Program-made: the position numbers and the translations under genes
Shown: piece after piece, positions 33,632 through 44,354 of the stretch
Numbering within the stretch: the first letter of the stretch is position 1
Layout of the letters: each line of letters opens with the position of its first letter
Assembly (NCBI RefSeq): GCF_021347895.1
Contig: NC_067122.1
Span: 9,723,983 to 9,787,982, forward strand
DNA length: 64,000 bases
Origin: Acanthochromis polyacanthus
Lineage: Eukaryota; Chordata; Actinopteri; Pomacentridae
Direction: 5' to 3'
The notes under the pieces: model-generated
Databases searched by the model: none
Seen by the model: the letters and a program-made list of their open reading frames with translations, nothing else
What the model was told of the DNA's origin: nothing

Positions 33632-33645
33632 CCAGTAGGGGGCAG
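33632..33645 (+). promoter_or_regulatory. CTCF core motif, forward
   Basis: CCAGTAGGGGGCAG fits the CTCF core CCASYAGRKGGCRS at all 14 positions. It is the only forward perfect match I saw between elovl6 and pitx2. Binding and insulator function are inferred. Confidence 0.55.
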
Positions 33646-33724
33646 TGGAGTTACCTTACATGCAAATGAAAGGGGAAAAAATGGAAATAGAAGAAGAAGG
33701 AATTAGGCGCGGTCCATTTAATCT

Positions 33725-33906
33725 TGAGGCTGGATTAATTGTTACGTATTTAACATTTATCTGGGCTACAGAAGAAAACCAGAGCGTTTGAAAACGCTTG
33801 CAGTTGTCCTGAAGGTTTCCTAACAGTCTCTCAAGAGTCTTCTACCTACCTGAATGAGAAAATATCCCATCCTCCTACCTGCCTGCTACCTGCATGGAAA
33901 ACACAG
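33725..33906 (+). other. Possible first exon of an unrecognised plus-strand gene
   Basis: The segment ends AAAACACAG before a good donor (gtgagc) at 33907 and begins in slightly GC-richer sequence (AGGCGCGGTCC, near 33706) just after the CTCF motif. No long frame starts in it, so it would be 5' UTR. A second donor (CTGA|gtaagt) lies at 34116. It is listed only because protein-like exons follow on this strand. Confidence 0.25.
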
Positions 33907-35382
33907 GTGAGCTGCTGCACATTACAAACCAATCCTGCAGTGCTGGGTGGCTTTACAGTGACTTTATGGACTGAATGATTCATTTCCGTTCCTCCTGGTG
34001 CTCCAAAACTCTCATATCAGCTGTGGCCTGGATGAACACTCCAAACCAGAAGCTGAGGTTCTCTGTGGACACCTTGGATCCTTTGCAGCCTCCCTCCTCT
34101 GAGACACTCATCTGAGTAAGTTACTGCTGCTTGTGCTTAAAAGTTGACATCTTTAACTCTGTGCAGTTGGTTTTTGTGTGCATGGATGCACTAGATTGTG
34201 GTGAATATTGTACAGGTCCTATTTTCTGCTCTGATAAACAACACATAACACGATACAATTCAACACCGCCTCAAACTGCAGCCTCCAGAATGATCATACG
34301 GTTGAATCAGCTTCACCAAAACCAAAACTGATCACTTCATGGATTTTTATTGCAGGGCTGTCTATTATAAACGTGTTGCCTCCTGGCACACGCTGCCCTT
34401 TTGCATTTATCTCCTTGTAATTTCAGTTTCAAACTCCTCATGACTTTTGTGAAAAACAGGAAAAGGTTGTCACGTTCATATTCCCCACATTGGGCTTTTG
34501 TGCCAGCTTCGTCCTCATCATTATCATAATTACAGTGCTTTGGTTCATGCTGCTGCTCTGCTCAGCAGATCCATTGCCAAGCTTATATCCATTCTAGTTA
34601 TTTGCTGATTATCAGAGCTACATTTTGTCAATTGTCTGCTCCCATCATAGATATCTGATGTGAATAGTTATTTGCTCCCGTTGCTTGGCCTGCTGCTGCA
34701 TATAATCTAGATTGCTGGGTTTAAATGCATTCAGCTCAGTCGGTGTGCTTTCTGCAGGGGTTGGAGATGCTTTGTTGGTGAATGCTCAAAAGCAATAGGT
34801 AACCATAAGCTTGCAAATGATATAATTCCTCACAGCTGGCACTGGACTCTGTGTATATACAACCCAGTTTCTTCTGTGCAAAGTTGGACTGGGCTTGTGG
34901 GGAGTGATGAGGCTTGAAGCCAAATATCTTTGTATTCACATAAATAATTTCTCTTTCCTTCGAGCCAACTGACTGGAATGCACTCACTGTATGCACCTTT
35001 CTACCCGTGCTCTGTTTCTCCCTTGCTACCTCATTACACTTCCTAAAATATTCAGCTTTTTGGATTTCATCATTAGCTTCTCACGGGTCTCCTGAGCGTA
35101 ATTCTGCTGCAGCAGTGGAAGGCGTGACCTCTCACCTGTCTGTCTAAACATATCATCTTCACGGCTCCCAGCAGAGCACCTGCCGCTGTGGGCGGACGCA
35201 CTGCACCATCGGCAGGGATTTCATCATCCCAGTTCATTCTCTATGCATCAAAGAAATCTCACAGGGATGGGGGTGTGTGTGTATTTGCGTCTATTTGCTA
35301 GCTTGCCTGTGTGTGTGTGGTGTTTTGTGAGTTTGGGAGTTTACCTGTGCTATTGGCTTTCTCACAGAGAAGTTTGGCAGCC

Positions 35383-35477
35383 ATGTCTGGTTCAGTCAAG
35401 CTGGACTACAAAGAGCTCATGCGTTCATGTCCTTTTGTTGTTGAGAAGTTTGCTCAAGTGAATCAGGCAGAGAGGAG
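35383..35477 (+). CDS. Possible first coding exon of a small unrecognised protein
   Basis: After a good acceptor (ggctttctcacag, exon from 35368) an ATG in favourable context (GCAGCCATGT) opens MSGSVKLDYKELMRSCPF, then VVEKFAQVNQAER. The frame ends phase 2 at a donor GAG|gtgtgt. Codon choice looks natural for a fish gene (CTG GAC TAC AAA GAG CTC ATG). I do not recognise the protein. No membrane span or signal peptide is present; the stretch would be a charged, probably helical segment. A phase-compatible exon-like segment lies at 44258. It could also be chance, or an exon of a longer gene whose other exons I missed. Confidence 0.3.
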
Positions 35478-36149
35478 GTGTGTATGTGTGTGGATACATC
35501 AGCAGTGGTAACATTATAAGAAAAGAAGTATCTCTGTGTTTGGGTTCTTTTTTGTAATCACCAAAATCTGTTTTGTTTTAAAGCTGAAATCAATGAGTCA
35601 GTCCAACTTTTTCATTGGAAGTATGTAAACATGGTGTAATTTGGCTGCAGTTGGCTCTTTGCTTTTCGTTTAGATCATTGTAAATCACATAACTTTGTTT
35701 TAGGGACTGACAGCAAGACTAAAGATATTGTATCACATCTTTGCCATTTTACACTCTTAAAAGTCAGTCAGTATTACATTTGAAAAACTAAATTAGAAAA
35801 TAATGAAAGTCATTGTTAGGAAAAATAATGCTAGCAGTAGCTTTTGTAAACCTTTCAACCATGTGTCCCTGTTTTTATCGACACTGACATTTAGCCTTAG
35901 ACCTTGGGTTTAGATAGAAACTGCTGTGAAGTCATAATGAAAACCACACTAACAGTGGCTTTGTTATTTCTGTGTAATCATTTAATGTTAGTCATATTTA
36001 TGTCTTAATTTGTCCCACCCAGTATGTTTTACTTAGCTATTCAAGCTTCATGTTACTGCCCCAATACTTCACCTATTTAACTAGAACACTGTGGCCTCAT
36101 TAAAACATGCCTTTTCTTGTTTATCATCCCATCATTAAGAGGTTTTATT

Positions 36150-36355
36150 TGGGGCACCCTGGTAGCTCACTTCTTTAGCTGTACTCATCAAAACTGGCAA
36201 AAATGAGCGTCTATTCTCTGAACAGTGGATCTCTGCTTCAAATCCCAGCCAGGGACCATCTCATGCCTGTCATTCCCCCGGTCCCTCTCCCCATAGTTAT
36301 CCTCAAAACAAAGGCCAAAAATAGTTTATAAAAAAGCCTTAAAAAGGGGGGGGGG
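36150..36355 (+). mobile_element. tRNA-derived SINE, degenerate
   Basis: GGGGCACCCTGGTAGCTCAC at the head, a B-box-like GCTTCAAATCCCAGCC, CTCATGCCTGTCATTCCCCC and an AAAACAAAGGCCAAAAATAG tail follow the order of the teleost tRNA-type SINE also seen at 15670-15830. Confidence 0.65.
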
Positions 36356-36359
36356 AAAT

Positions 36360-37260
36360 AGATCAAAAGGTGATCATAGAAAAGAATATCATATTCCACT
36401 ATCTCCTCTGTTGCAAAGTGCTTTGCAAAAATACACCATTTTCAAAATATATCCACATGAAGCATCAAGGTTTGGTTTCAGTATCACAGACTGGCAAACC
36501 AGGAGCCTCTATGCTAACTGCTACTTTAAAACAGGGAAACAACATCATACAGGAGCAGAGACACCAGTTACCGTAATCTCTCCAGATAACCTGCAACCAT
36601 GAAATGACCTCCTGACTGTTCTGTGCATTGTGCTGTAAACTACTGATGCTTATCTGTGTGGAAATGTGGCTGGAGGCATGGATTTTCCCCTTTGAATGTT
36701 ACGTGCTATCTCGTGTTACTCCTTTAAAATGAAGACAGCTGTTTTCCTGTGACCTCTACATATGACACACACTCCGTCATTATATCCCCAAACTGCGCCT
36801 TTGTAGATTCAGCATTTCTGGATGAAGTAACACCTTGTCCTACTGTTTTGCTTTGTGTGCTTTAAATACACGGTGTCCTTGAGGGGAAAAAAAAAACTGT
36901 TGAAGCAAAAGTTGTCAAAACTGTTTATGGACCATCTGGATGCAGTGCAGCAATAACTCACAGTTGTGTGATGAATCTAGGTAAAGCCCTGAAATGCGTG
37001 GAGTTATTTTAAGAATGGGTCGAATAATATTAGTTTTTATTTTTAAAAATCCTGACATTTGATGTCAGTATGCCTGTTGCGTAGCAGAAGTGCATAAATT
37101 GCATACCTTTGGCTTGTGGACTTGTGTCCTTGTCTGATTTTTTTAAATTTTTTTTGTTTTTGCCATAATGCTGCGTTTTTTGGTGGTCTTTTGAGAACAT
37201 CATTGCAAAGACAAAGTGTAAATGTGATGTGTGTGTGGTGTAGTTGACACTAACTCGTAG
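36360..37260. other. Intergenic, nothing recognised
   Basis: Only short chance frames. Confidence 0.55.
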
Positions 37261-37261
37261 C

Positions 37262-37620
37262 CATCCATCCATTCTCTATACACCGCTTTATCCTCACTAG
37301 GGGGTGCTGGAGCCTATCTCAGCTGACTCAGGTCAAGGCAGGGGACACCCTGGACGGGTCACCAGTCTGTCGCAGGGCTACATATACAGACAAACAATCA
37401 CACTCACATTCACACCTATGGGCAATTTAGAGTGATCAATTAACCTCAGCATATTTTTGGACTGTGGGAGGAAGTCGGAGTGCCCGGAGAAAACCCATGC
37501 ATGCACAGGGAGAACATGCAAACTCCATGCAGAAAGATCCCAGGCCCAGGCCGGGATTTGAACCGGGATCTTCTAGCTGCAAGGCAAAATTGCTAATCAC
37601 TGCTCCACTGTGCAGCCCCA
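37262..37620 (-). mobile_element. Teleost retroposon with (ATCC)n end
   Basis: The plus strand begins CCATCCATCCATTCTCTATA followed by CACCGCTTTATCCTCACTAG, has GACACCCTGGACGGGTCACC, ACAATCACACTCACATTCAC and GGGAGAACATGCAAACTCCA, and ends in CTGCTCCACTGTGCAGCCCC. This is a very abundant fish interspersed repeat. The (ATCC)n end marks the retroposon 3' end, so it is inserted in minus orientation. Whether it is a SINE or a LINE 3' end is not settled from this copy. Confidence 0.8.
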
Positions 37621-38138
37621 TGCAGTAGGTACAGAAAGGAAAATACACATTAGTTGGACAGACTTATCAATTTTTAAACACTTGTAATGCCATGTAATCC
37701 AATACAACAGCTGTTACCTGTTGATCGAGGTGTCAATTTAAATATAACACAATGTGGCACAGCAGCACTACAAGCTACAGCCTTTAAAAATGTTTTAAAG
37801 GTTAATCAGCATCTCTTTGAACTCCAAATAAAGTTCTAAAGTTTTAAAATGTGGTGTTGCAGACTTGTGTTGTGGATTGCATTAGACTGTATAGATGTCT
37901 TAATGTGTAATACCTAAAGTGACCTTGCAGCAATTTTAACTACACTGACATGCAACATCTATATATCAATATCAGTATCAGTCAACATGGAACTGGAATA
38001 AAATAAACAGTTAAGCATGATAACATTATGGCTATGTATCATATTATACACTATTTTATACTACTACTATAATATCATCATCATGCTTTATCTATTGTAT
38101 TGCTATTGTTTTGTCCACAAATATTAAACTTTTCAACA

Positions 38139-38502
38139 TACACTATCATTCAAATGTTTGGGGTCACTTAGAAATGTCCTTATTTTTGAAAGACAAGCAC
38201 TATATTTCAATGAACATAAAATTATAATAATCAGAAACACAATCTAGACATTGTTAATGTGGTGAATGATTATTCTAGCTGGAAACAGCTGATTTTTAAT
38301 GGAATATCTCCATAGGGGAAAAGGGGAACATTTCCAGCAACCATCACTCTTGTGTTCTAATGCTACACTGTGTTAGCTAATGGTGTTGAAAGGCTAATTG
38401 ACGATTAGAAAACTTAAATTATTCTAGCACTTGAATAAAAGTGTTAATTTTCCATGGAAAACATGAAATTGCCTGGGTGATCCTAAACTTTTGAACAGTT
38501 GC
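38139..38502. mobile_element. Short non-autonomous Tc1-like element
   Basis: The left end ATTCAAATGTTTGGGGTCAC and the complemented right end GTTCAAAAGTTTAGGATCAC are inverted repeats about 360 bp apart. The body (TTAGAAATGTCCTTATTTTT, GTTAATGTGGTGAATGATTA, CCAGCAACCATCACTC) resembles the outer parts of a fish Tc1-like transposon whose transposase gene has been deleted. Confidence 0.75.
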
Positions 38503-38708
38503 GCATCTTCTGAAGTATCATATTTATATTGGATAGAGATATCTTTTTTTCGAAAATGATCCATCATAATTGATCTAAATATCAATGTTTTTGATATGTT
38601 GATAAATGATATTGTCGTAGCTACTCATTGCAGTTTTAATATGGATCTATTACTGCTGGGGAAACACATGAGCTCATTGGGTTCATGAGCTCCATATTCA
38701 CCAGCATG

Positions 38709-38722
38709 CTGCCATCTAGTGG
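38709..38722 (-). promoter_or_regulatory. CTCF core motif, reverse
   Basis: On the minus strand CCACTAGATGGCAG fits the CTCF core at all 14 positions. It faces the forward site at 33632. Confidence 0.5.
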
Positions 38723-39604
38723 TCTCTGTGTGACTCTCAGCCCAGCAGGTCTATTTTGCACTCCAAATACCAGATCTCAAACAAATTGGATTCATAATGT
38801 ATGGCTTACATTACACGCCGTTTATATCATAGCTGCGACCGTACAGGAACCCTTGCAGTAAATCTATTCTGTAATATCTCCCAGTCCTCTGTGTGACATT
38901 GCCAATAAGATGGCGAATTGGTGATATGATGTATGAGTGGCCAAGGTGAATGTATTGTTTTAACCAAAAGGGCAGCAGCTGCAGTCACAGAGTTGTGGCG
39001 TGGAAAGTGGAAATCTGACCTATTGGTTTAGAGCAGATAAAAACACATTCCCCCTGACCTTTCCACTTCATTACGTGCCGTGATACCTCTTAAATTGAGG
39101 GGAATACAGTGCTGCTGTCATGTCAGAAGCAACCAGGCTACTGCCGTGTTGTTTTTTTCTTCTCTCCTTTTTTTTTTTTTTTTATTTCCTCCGTCCTGGT
39201 GTGAAAGTCAGATATTATGATTGACTTTTGATGCTTCCTGTTAAAGCACCGTAATGTAAATTAAAAAAGGCAATTGCAGGAAACGGTAATGATAAATTCA
39301 ATTGCATATTTTAAAATGAATTCGAATGATGTTTAGTGTTAACTGTAAATTCTTTAGATGGAATCAATTCAGGAATATTTCACTACAGAAGAGTAAAAAT
39401 GCGTTATTTCACCATGTCAATTGAGAAAATGCGATTAATTTTACGTGTTGCGAAAGTGTGCTGTTATTTGGTGAATAATCTGCTGCACTCTCACTGTTTT
39501 TAGGTACAACTAACATTTTTTCCCAGAACTGAATACTAAATGACATTCACAAAAAGAACCTTTCTTAGGAAGATGAATTAGCTGTTTTAATTGAATTATC
39601 TTAG

Positions 39605-39618
39605 GCGCCCTCTGCTGG
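39605..39618 (-). promoter_or_regulatory. CTCF core motif, reverse
   Basis: On the minus strand CCAGCAGAGGGCGC fits the CTCF core at all 14 positions. Same orientation as the site at 38709, about 0.9 kb away. Confidence 0.5.
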
Positions 39619-39894
39619 TTAATGTGGATTACATGACTGTAAGACAGTTTCTCTGATGGTGGTGCAGTGACAAAAAAATACAACAAACATTCCTGGAAAA
39701 CCACAAGTTTATACTTTATTCAACAAACTGTGGAATTTTCTCACTATTCTCTATAACACACCAGTGAGCCTAAATTTGAAGCTATAATATTCTAAAATGT
39801 CAGAATGAAACTGAATATTACCGACTGTTTTGGTGAGTTATATTAGTAAGTCAGAACCATTTTATAGTAAATCCTTCGTAATACAATCAAAAGC

Positions 39895-40090
39895 AAGACT
39901 CAGACTTATGACTTTATTCATACCCAAAGGGAAATTAAATTGTTACAGCTACATGGATACTCAAAAAAGGGATAAGCAATGGGACAATACAGAATATTAA
40001 GGTATAAAGTGACTGTAAAATAAAACATAGTAAAATATAATACAGAATAAACAGCAGAATACACAAGAGTGACAGAATGTGCTTAGATGT
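39895..40090 (-). mobile_element. LINE 3' fragment, inverted
   Basis: The minus strand reads TTTAATTTCCCTTTGGGTAT then GAATAAAGTCATAAG, the usual 3' terminal motif of teleost L2-like LINEs, with an AT-rich truncated body to the right. Old and non-coding. Confidence 0.5.
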
Positions 40091-41296
40091 GCAAATGACA
40101 TAAGAAGATGCAGATAAGTTTACAGAATATATAACAAAAGCGTTGTGTTAAGTCAGTGTAGTGTAAACTCATGATTTCCTTGCACAAATCAAAGTCTGTG
40201 ATTCCATAATTAACACATAACTATGATCAAATTTAGAAATGTCAGTAATATCTGTTAAACGGTGACCTCAGTCTAGTGCTGTGATATAAAACTGATATAT
40301 GCATTAAAACACACCAGTGTTTTCTTTTTAACACTTTCCTTTATGCAATGAATTGCTGCTTTGTTTTACTTTAACAATTAAAACAAATAAATTTAAGAAG
40401 GAATTATCACTCTTCAGTTGAACTGCTTTCTCTTTGTGTATATACAGACTCGCATGTAGACTAAATTTTGTTTTAGGAAGCACCCATCCGAATAAGTTTG
40501 CTGCGAAAGTCAGCACTGACTGAAATCCCCACCTGATTTTTAAAGAAACATGTTTTTTTGAGAGGCTTGCACAGATTATTGTTATTATGCAGAACTAAAC
40601 AAACAGCATTAGCTCTCACAGTGGTGTAAACATTGCATGTCGTACAGTATATGACAACAACAAATAAGAGCAACCCATGCCTATAACCTAGTACAAAGGA
40701 TCAATGTGAGCCAGCAAAACATCTCCTGCAGAGAGACATAAACCTTTAGCTGTAGTCTACAATATGTGGCTGCTACAACCATTCAGCTCCAAGCCAGTCC
40801 TCGTCCTAGATGTGTGTGTGGCTTCCGTTTCAGTAATGACAGTATGGTGACGCCTTCCAGCAGGGATTACCACACCGTGTGCTGTGGCTCACCCACCGTG
40901 CGTGGTAATGAAGGAGAGCCGTGGAGACTGGAGGCGCAGGTCGCTTTCCACCAGAGTTTACACGGCAGACGACTGTTCCGAACGTGACTGTATTACCTGA
41001 GATTAAAACTGTCTGAGAGACACACACATACAGAGAGAAGGAAGGGGTGGGGGGGGTGCTTGACTCTATGCACTCCTTCCTTCGGCCTGCTTGCGCGATT
41101 TAACAGCAGACCACTGGCTAGCGGGGCAGGAAATCAAAAGAAGGCTATGACAAAATGGGCTGTTTTAAAGTCTCACAGTGTTTAGAGGGTTGTAGGTGGA
41201 TGCAAACCTGCACCCAAAGCTTGCAGGGAAGTTATTGCCAGGAAACATCTTCACCAAAATCTTAAATCTTTGTAATTATAAATGTGAGATCTAGTT
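40091..41296. other. Intergenic, nothing recognised
   Basis: 40790-41110 is richer in G+C with several CpGs and open on both strands, but neither frame resembles a known protein. Confidence 0.5.
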
Positions 41297-41651
41297 CAGG
41301 GGTCATGTATAGCCCAATTTGATCTGAAGTGGGCTAGACCAGTAAAATCTTAGCATAATAACCTATAGATAACCACAACTCCAAATGTTTTCCTTTGTTT
41401 TAGTTCAGTTAAATACGTTCTGAAAATGTTCACATTCACAACAAAACATTTAATCTCAGGCATCTGGAACTGAACTATATAGTATTTTATTTTGTGATCA
41501 AAATCTAGAAATGATTTTAAATTTACAGTTTTACAAATTTACAATTTGCAATTAAAGCTCTCTGTAATTTTGACACAAATCCTCCTGCAGACCAGATTGG
41601 ACCCTCTGCTGGTCCAATTTTGACCCACAGGTCGTATGTTTGACACTCCTG
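41297..41651. mobile_element. hAT-like MITE
   Basis: The ends are CAGGGGTC and, complemented, CAGGAGTG, in the context of the common CAGGGGTGTCAAAC hAT terminus (the right end continues TCAAACATACGACC). The flanks ATCTAGTT (41289-41296) and ATCTAGAC (41652-41659) agree at 6 of 8 positions, consistent with the 8-bp target duplication of hAT elements. The interior is AT-rich with no coding. Confidence 0.75.
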
Positions 41652-42323
41652 ATCTAGACAAAGGCTCAAGGCATTTTGCTAAATAAGACACAAGACCTCA
41701 CACATGTAAGACCTACGTCCCATCTGAATTTGGTTCCTTTGCAGATAATTAGCAAAGACATATGATATATGGTGACATCTTTCGACAGTACAGTCTAAAC
41801 ATTGCTTGTATGAATGAATAGGAGCTTGTAGGATGTTACCTTTCACTTCAAATGCTAAACATTAGCATGCATGCGTTGGTACTCAGGTGTGTTAGTTTCA
41901 TGTCTGAATACCTGGCACTTGGCTAAGAAATCAGTCCTGTGTGACTTCATCTTTATGGAGTCATCTGCACGGTTATTGTTTTTCATGTTGGAGACGTCTT
42001 TGATGCAAACTGATTATTACTGCTGTGGTTTTGAACCGAATTTACCCAGAGATCAGGCGGCAAGCAAACAATGAGTCAACACTGAGCTGCTTTGGATTTT
42101 CAGTCGCTGCAGTTGGAGCTGATGTAGGTGTCATTCCTGTCTGCTATAGATTATTTAAAACTGTTTAAAAACATAGTGTTTGTTACTTTTTTCAGGATTT
42201 CATATTGAGAATAGACGTGTTTAGAACAGCTGGCTGTAGGTTCAGTCATTATTGTGCGACAACACAGAATGATCACAGCGAGTTTGTTGACTGTCATTAT
42301 ATTTAGCGTAAATGTGACATTAC

Positions 42324-42400
42324 CTTAGCGTTAACTGGTAAAGGTAGGCCGAGATTCCAGCAGCTCTGCTCCCCTTCAGGTCTCTGCGGATGTTCAGATC
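42324..42400 (-). other. Exon-like segment, minus strand
   Basis: A 77-nt segment lies between a strong pyrimidine-rich acceptor (ctccctgcctgatctccacag region) and a donor CTAAG|gtaatg. One frame is open throughout (begins DLNIRRDLKGSRAAG). I recognise no family. It may be an exon of a non-coding transcript, an alternative upstream exon of elovl6, or chance. Confidence 0.2.
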
Positions 42401-44257
42401 CTGTGGAGATCAGGCAGGGAGAGCAGATCTTAGAAAGATCAATACTCCTCAGTGGATTTCCTATATCAACCACACTGAAATCCTACCATCTGTGACATAT
42501 AGGTTGAGTGTATAAGTCACTGCTGGGTGTGATCCAATCCAATAAGTCGCTCTCCATACCGTCTGTTCTCGTTGGGTTGGAAATGCTGTAGGCTGGTAGA
42601 GGTGGATAAGCAGAGACACCAGGTATTGCTTCACCAGGTGGAGCATTCATTTTTACCCCCAAGTTGACTGTTTATTTCAGTTTTCTCGGATTTCCTTCCA
42701 GATTGGTCATTTCTAGATGTAATTTGCGATCCTGTTTGAGAAATGTACCAACATACACGGCAGGAGGTGAAGCAGGAAGTAACGATCATGAAGGTGGTTG
42801 AGCATTAGTCTAGTCTCGCTCTCTGCTCGTCTATATTTGTGGGTGGTGAGTGGCTATATGTGGGTTATATGGCGTGCTTCTATAAATCAGCCAGGGGGAG
42901 CCTCCCTGCTGGGCATCTGCAATGTGCTGAAGGCAGGTTATTATGTAGATTGTAAAGTGGTTAAGTAGCTGCAGATGCCACTGCCATGTCTGCACTGTAA
43001 ATATAAACCTGCAACCGTTAGCTTAGCATAGCATAATATACTGCAAACAAGATCAACTGGATCGACTCAGTCACCGGCAATTTATGTCTTATTTAATATC
43101 AACTTTGTCACCATTATGAGATCAGCAGCTAACCAATGGCTCCAGGAAATAACTGCATCTGTGCAAAGACCTCTACTTATTGAATTGTTTCATTTAACCT
43201 AAAGGTGGAGCGTGCGATGTTAATCCAACGAATGAGCAGTGGGACATGCTAGTCAGCTAAATATCAACAAGCTTTCTCCAAAATCATAGACTCCAACTTC
43301 AAAGATTGTGTCCTAGAACATTAAATCACAATTGTTTTTCAATTTTGAAAACAACAACAATATAGTACCGTTACAAGATGCAGTATTTACGATTATAGCG
43401 TGAATAACAAAATTAATGGCTTTTGACATACAATATGCATTCATGTTTTGTATAAATCATAACAACATGCACATGATGGAAAAAATGTAATACTGAAATT
43501 TCATCTTCATAGAAATGCACAAGTATTGCAATTAAATGACATCAGCTATGTCAAATAGCAGCAGCAAAAGTAAAGCGTAAATGCACACGGAAGGCCTTAA
43601 ATCAGTGATAACACAGGAGACAATGAAGAAAGTAATCAATATTTCTGTTCTTAGCTCAAACCATGGGTAATTTTCAGCTTTCATTTCAGTTTTCTGTGGA
43701 TTACATCTGTCCTCACATAGTAGTTGCTTGTTTCAAACAGCTGCTCAAGAACAAACCTGACGTGTTCTGTTGACCGGTGTTTTGTGTAGATATGGGGAAA
43801 GTGAGTGCCAGAAAAAAGGAAAAAAAAAAAAGCTTATATGTTTGCACTAGGGAAAACTGAAACATGCAACATCTGGCTTTAATAAAAGAGTAAGCCAAAG
43901 ACATATTTTTACGAGGAGTAAACGTTTTACACTTCAGCCAACACCAGAGAGACTTCCATTGGCTTCTACGAGGGGAGCTCCTCTGCCTTGCTGTCAATTG
44001 ATGCACTGGTTGCTGTGAGTTATGGGCTGGTCTCTGTAACCACAAGCTGCTGCTGCTGGCAGAGTGGCCTCCAACAGCAACAGGGCCTGGAAGTAGTGGA
44101 CAAAAAGACATGTTGATCTCAAGCCATGTGCCATATAATAAAAACACAGTGAATTACATCATTTGCAAAAGTGATAAATTGAGTGATTCTGGGTGATTTG
44201 AAAACAAAGGCAGGCGTTTGTTTATTAGTGGGCATGGTTTGATTTTCTCTCCTTTAG

Positions 44258-44354
44258 ATGCGACCCTGTGTGGAGACTGTCAGACTACAAGATCACTCGG
44301 CTCGCTGTGACTTTAATTAAACGCAAAGACAGCGGATTGACAATTATTATTTGA
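44258..44354 (+). CDS. Possible terminal exon of the same unrecognised small gene
   Basis: After acceptor ttttctctcctttag the frame that continues the 35383 exon (phase 2 + 1) reads R, then CDPVWRLSDYKITRLAVTLI and KRKDSG before TGA at 44352. Joined directly the product would be about 65 residues. The intron would be 8.8 kb and may hide further exons. An ATG also starts at 44258 in another frame and stops after 16 codons. I do not recognise the sequence. Support is limited to splice signals, phase agreement and natural codon use. Confidence 0.22.

Noticed and set aside
35243..35382. Extension of the 35383 frame upstream to 35243 or 35311
   Set aside because: The upstream part crosses a (GT)-rich tract and a clear 3' splice acceptor; the ATG at 35383 has the better context.
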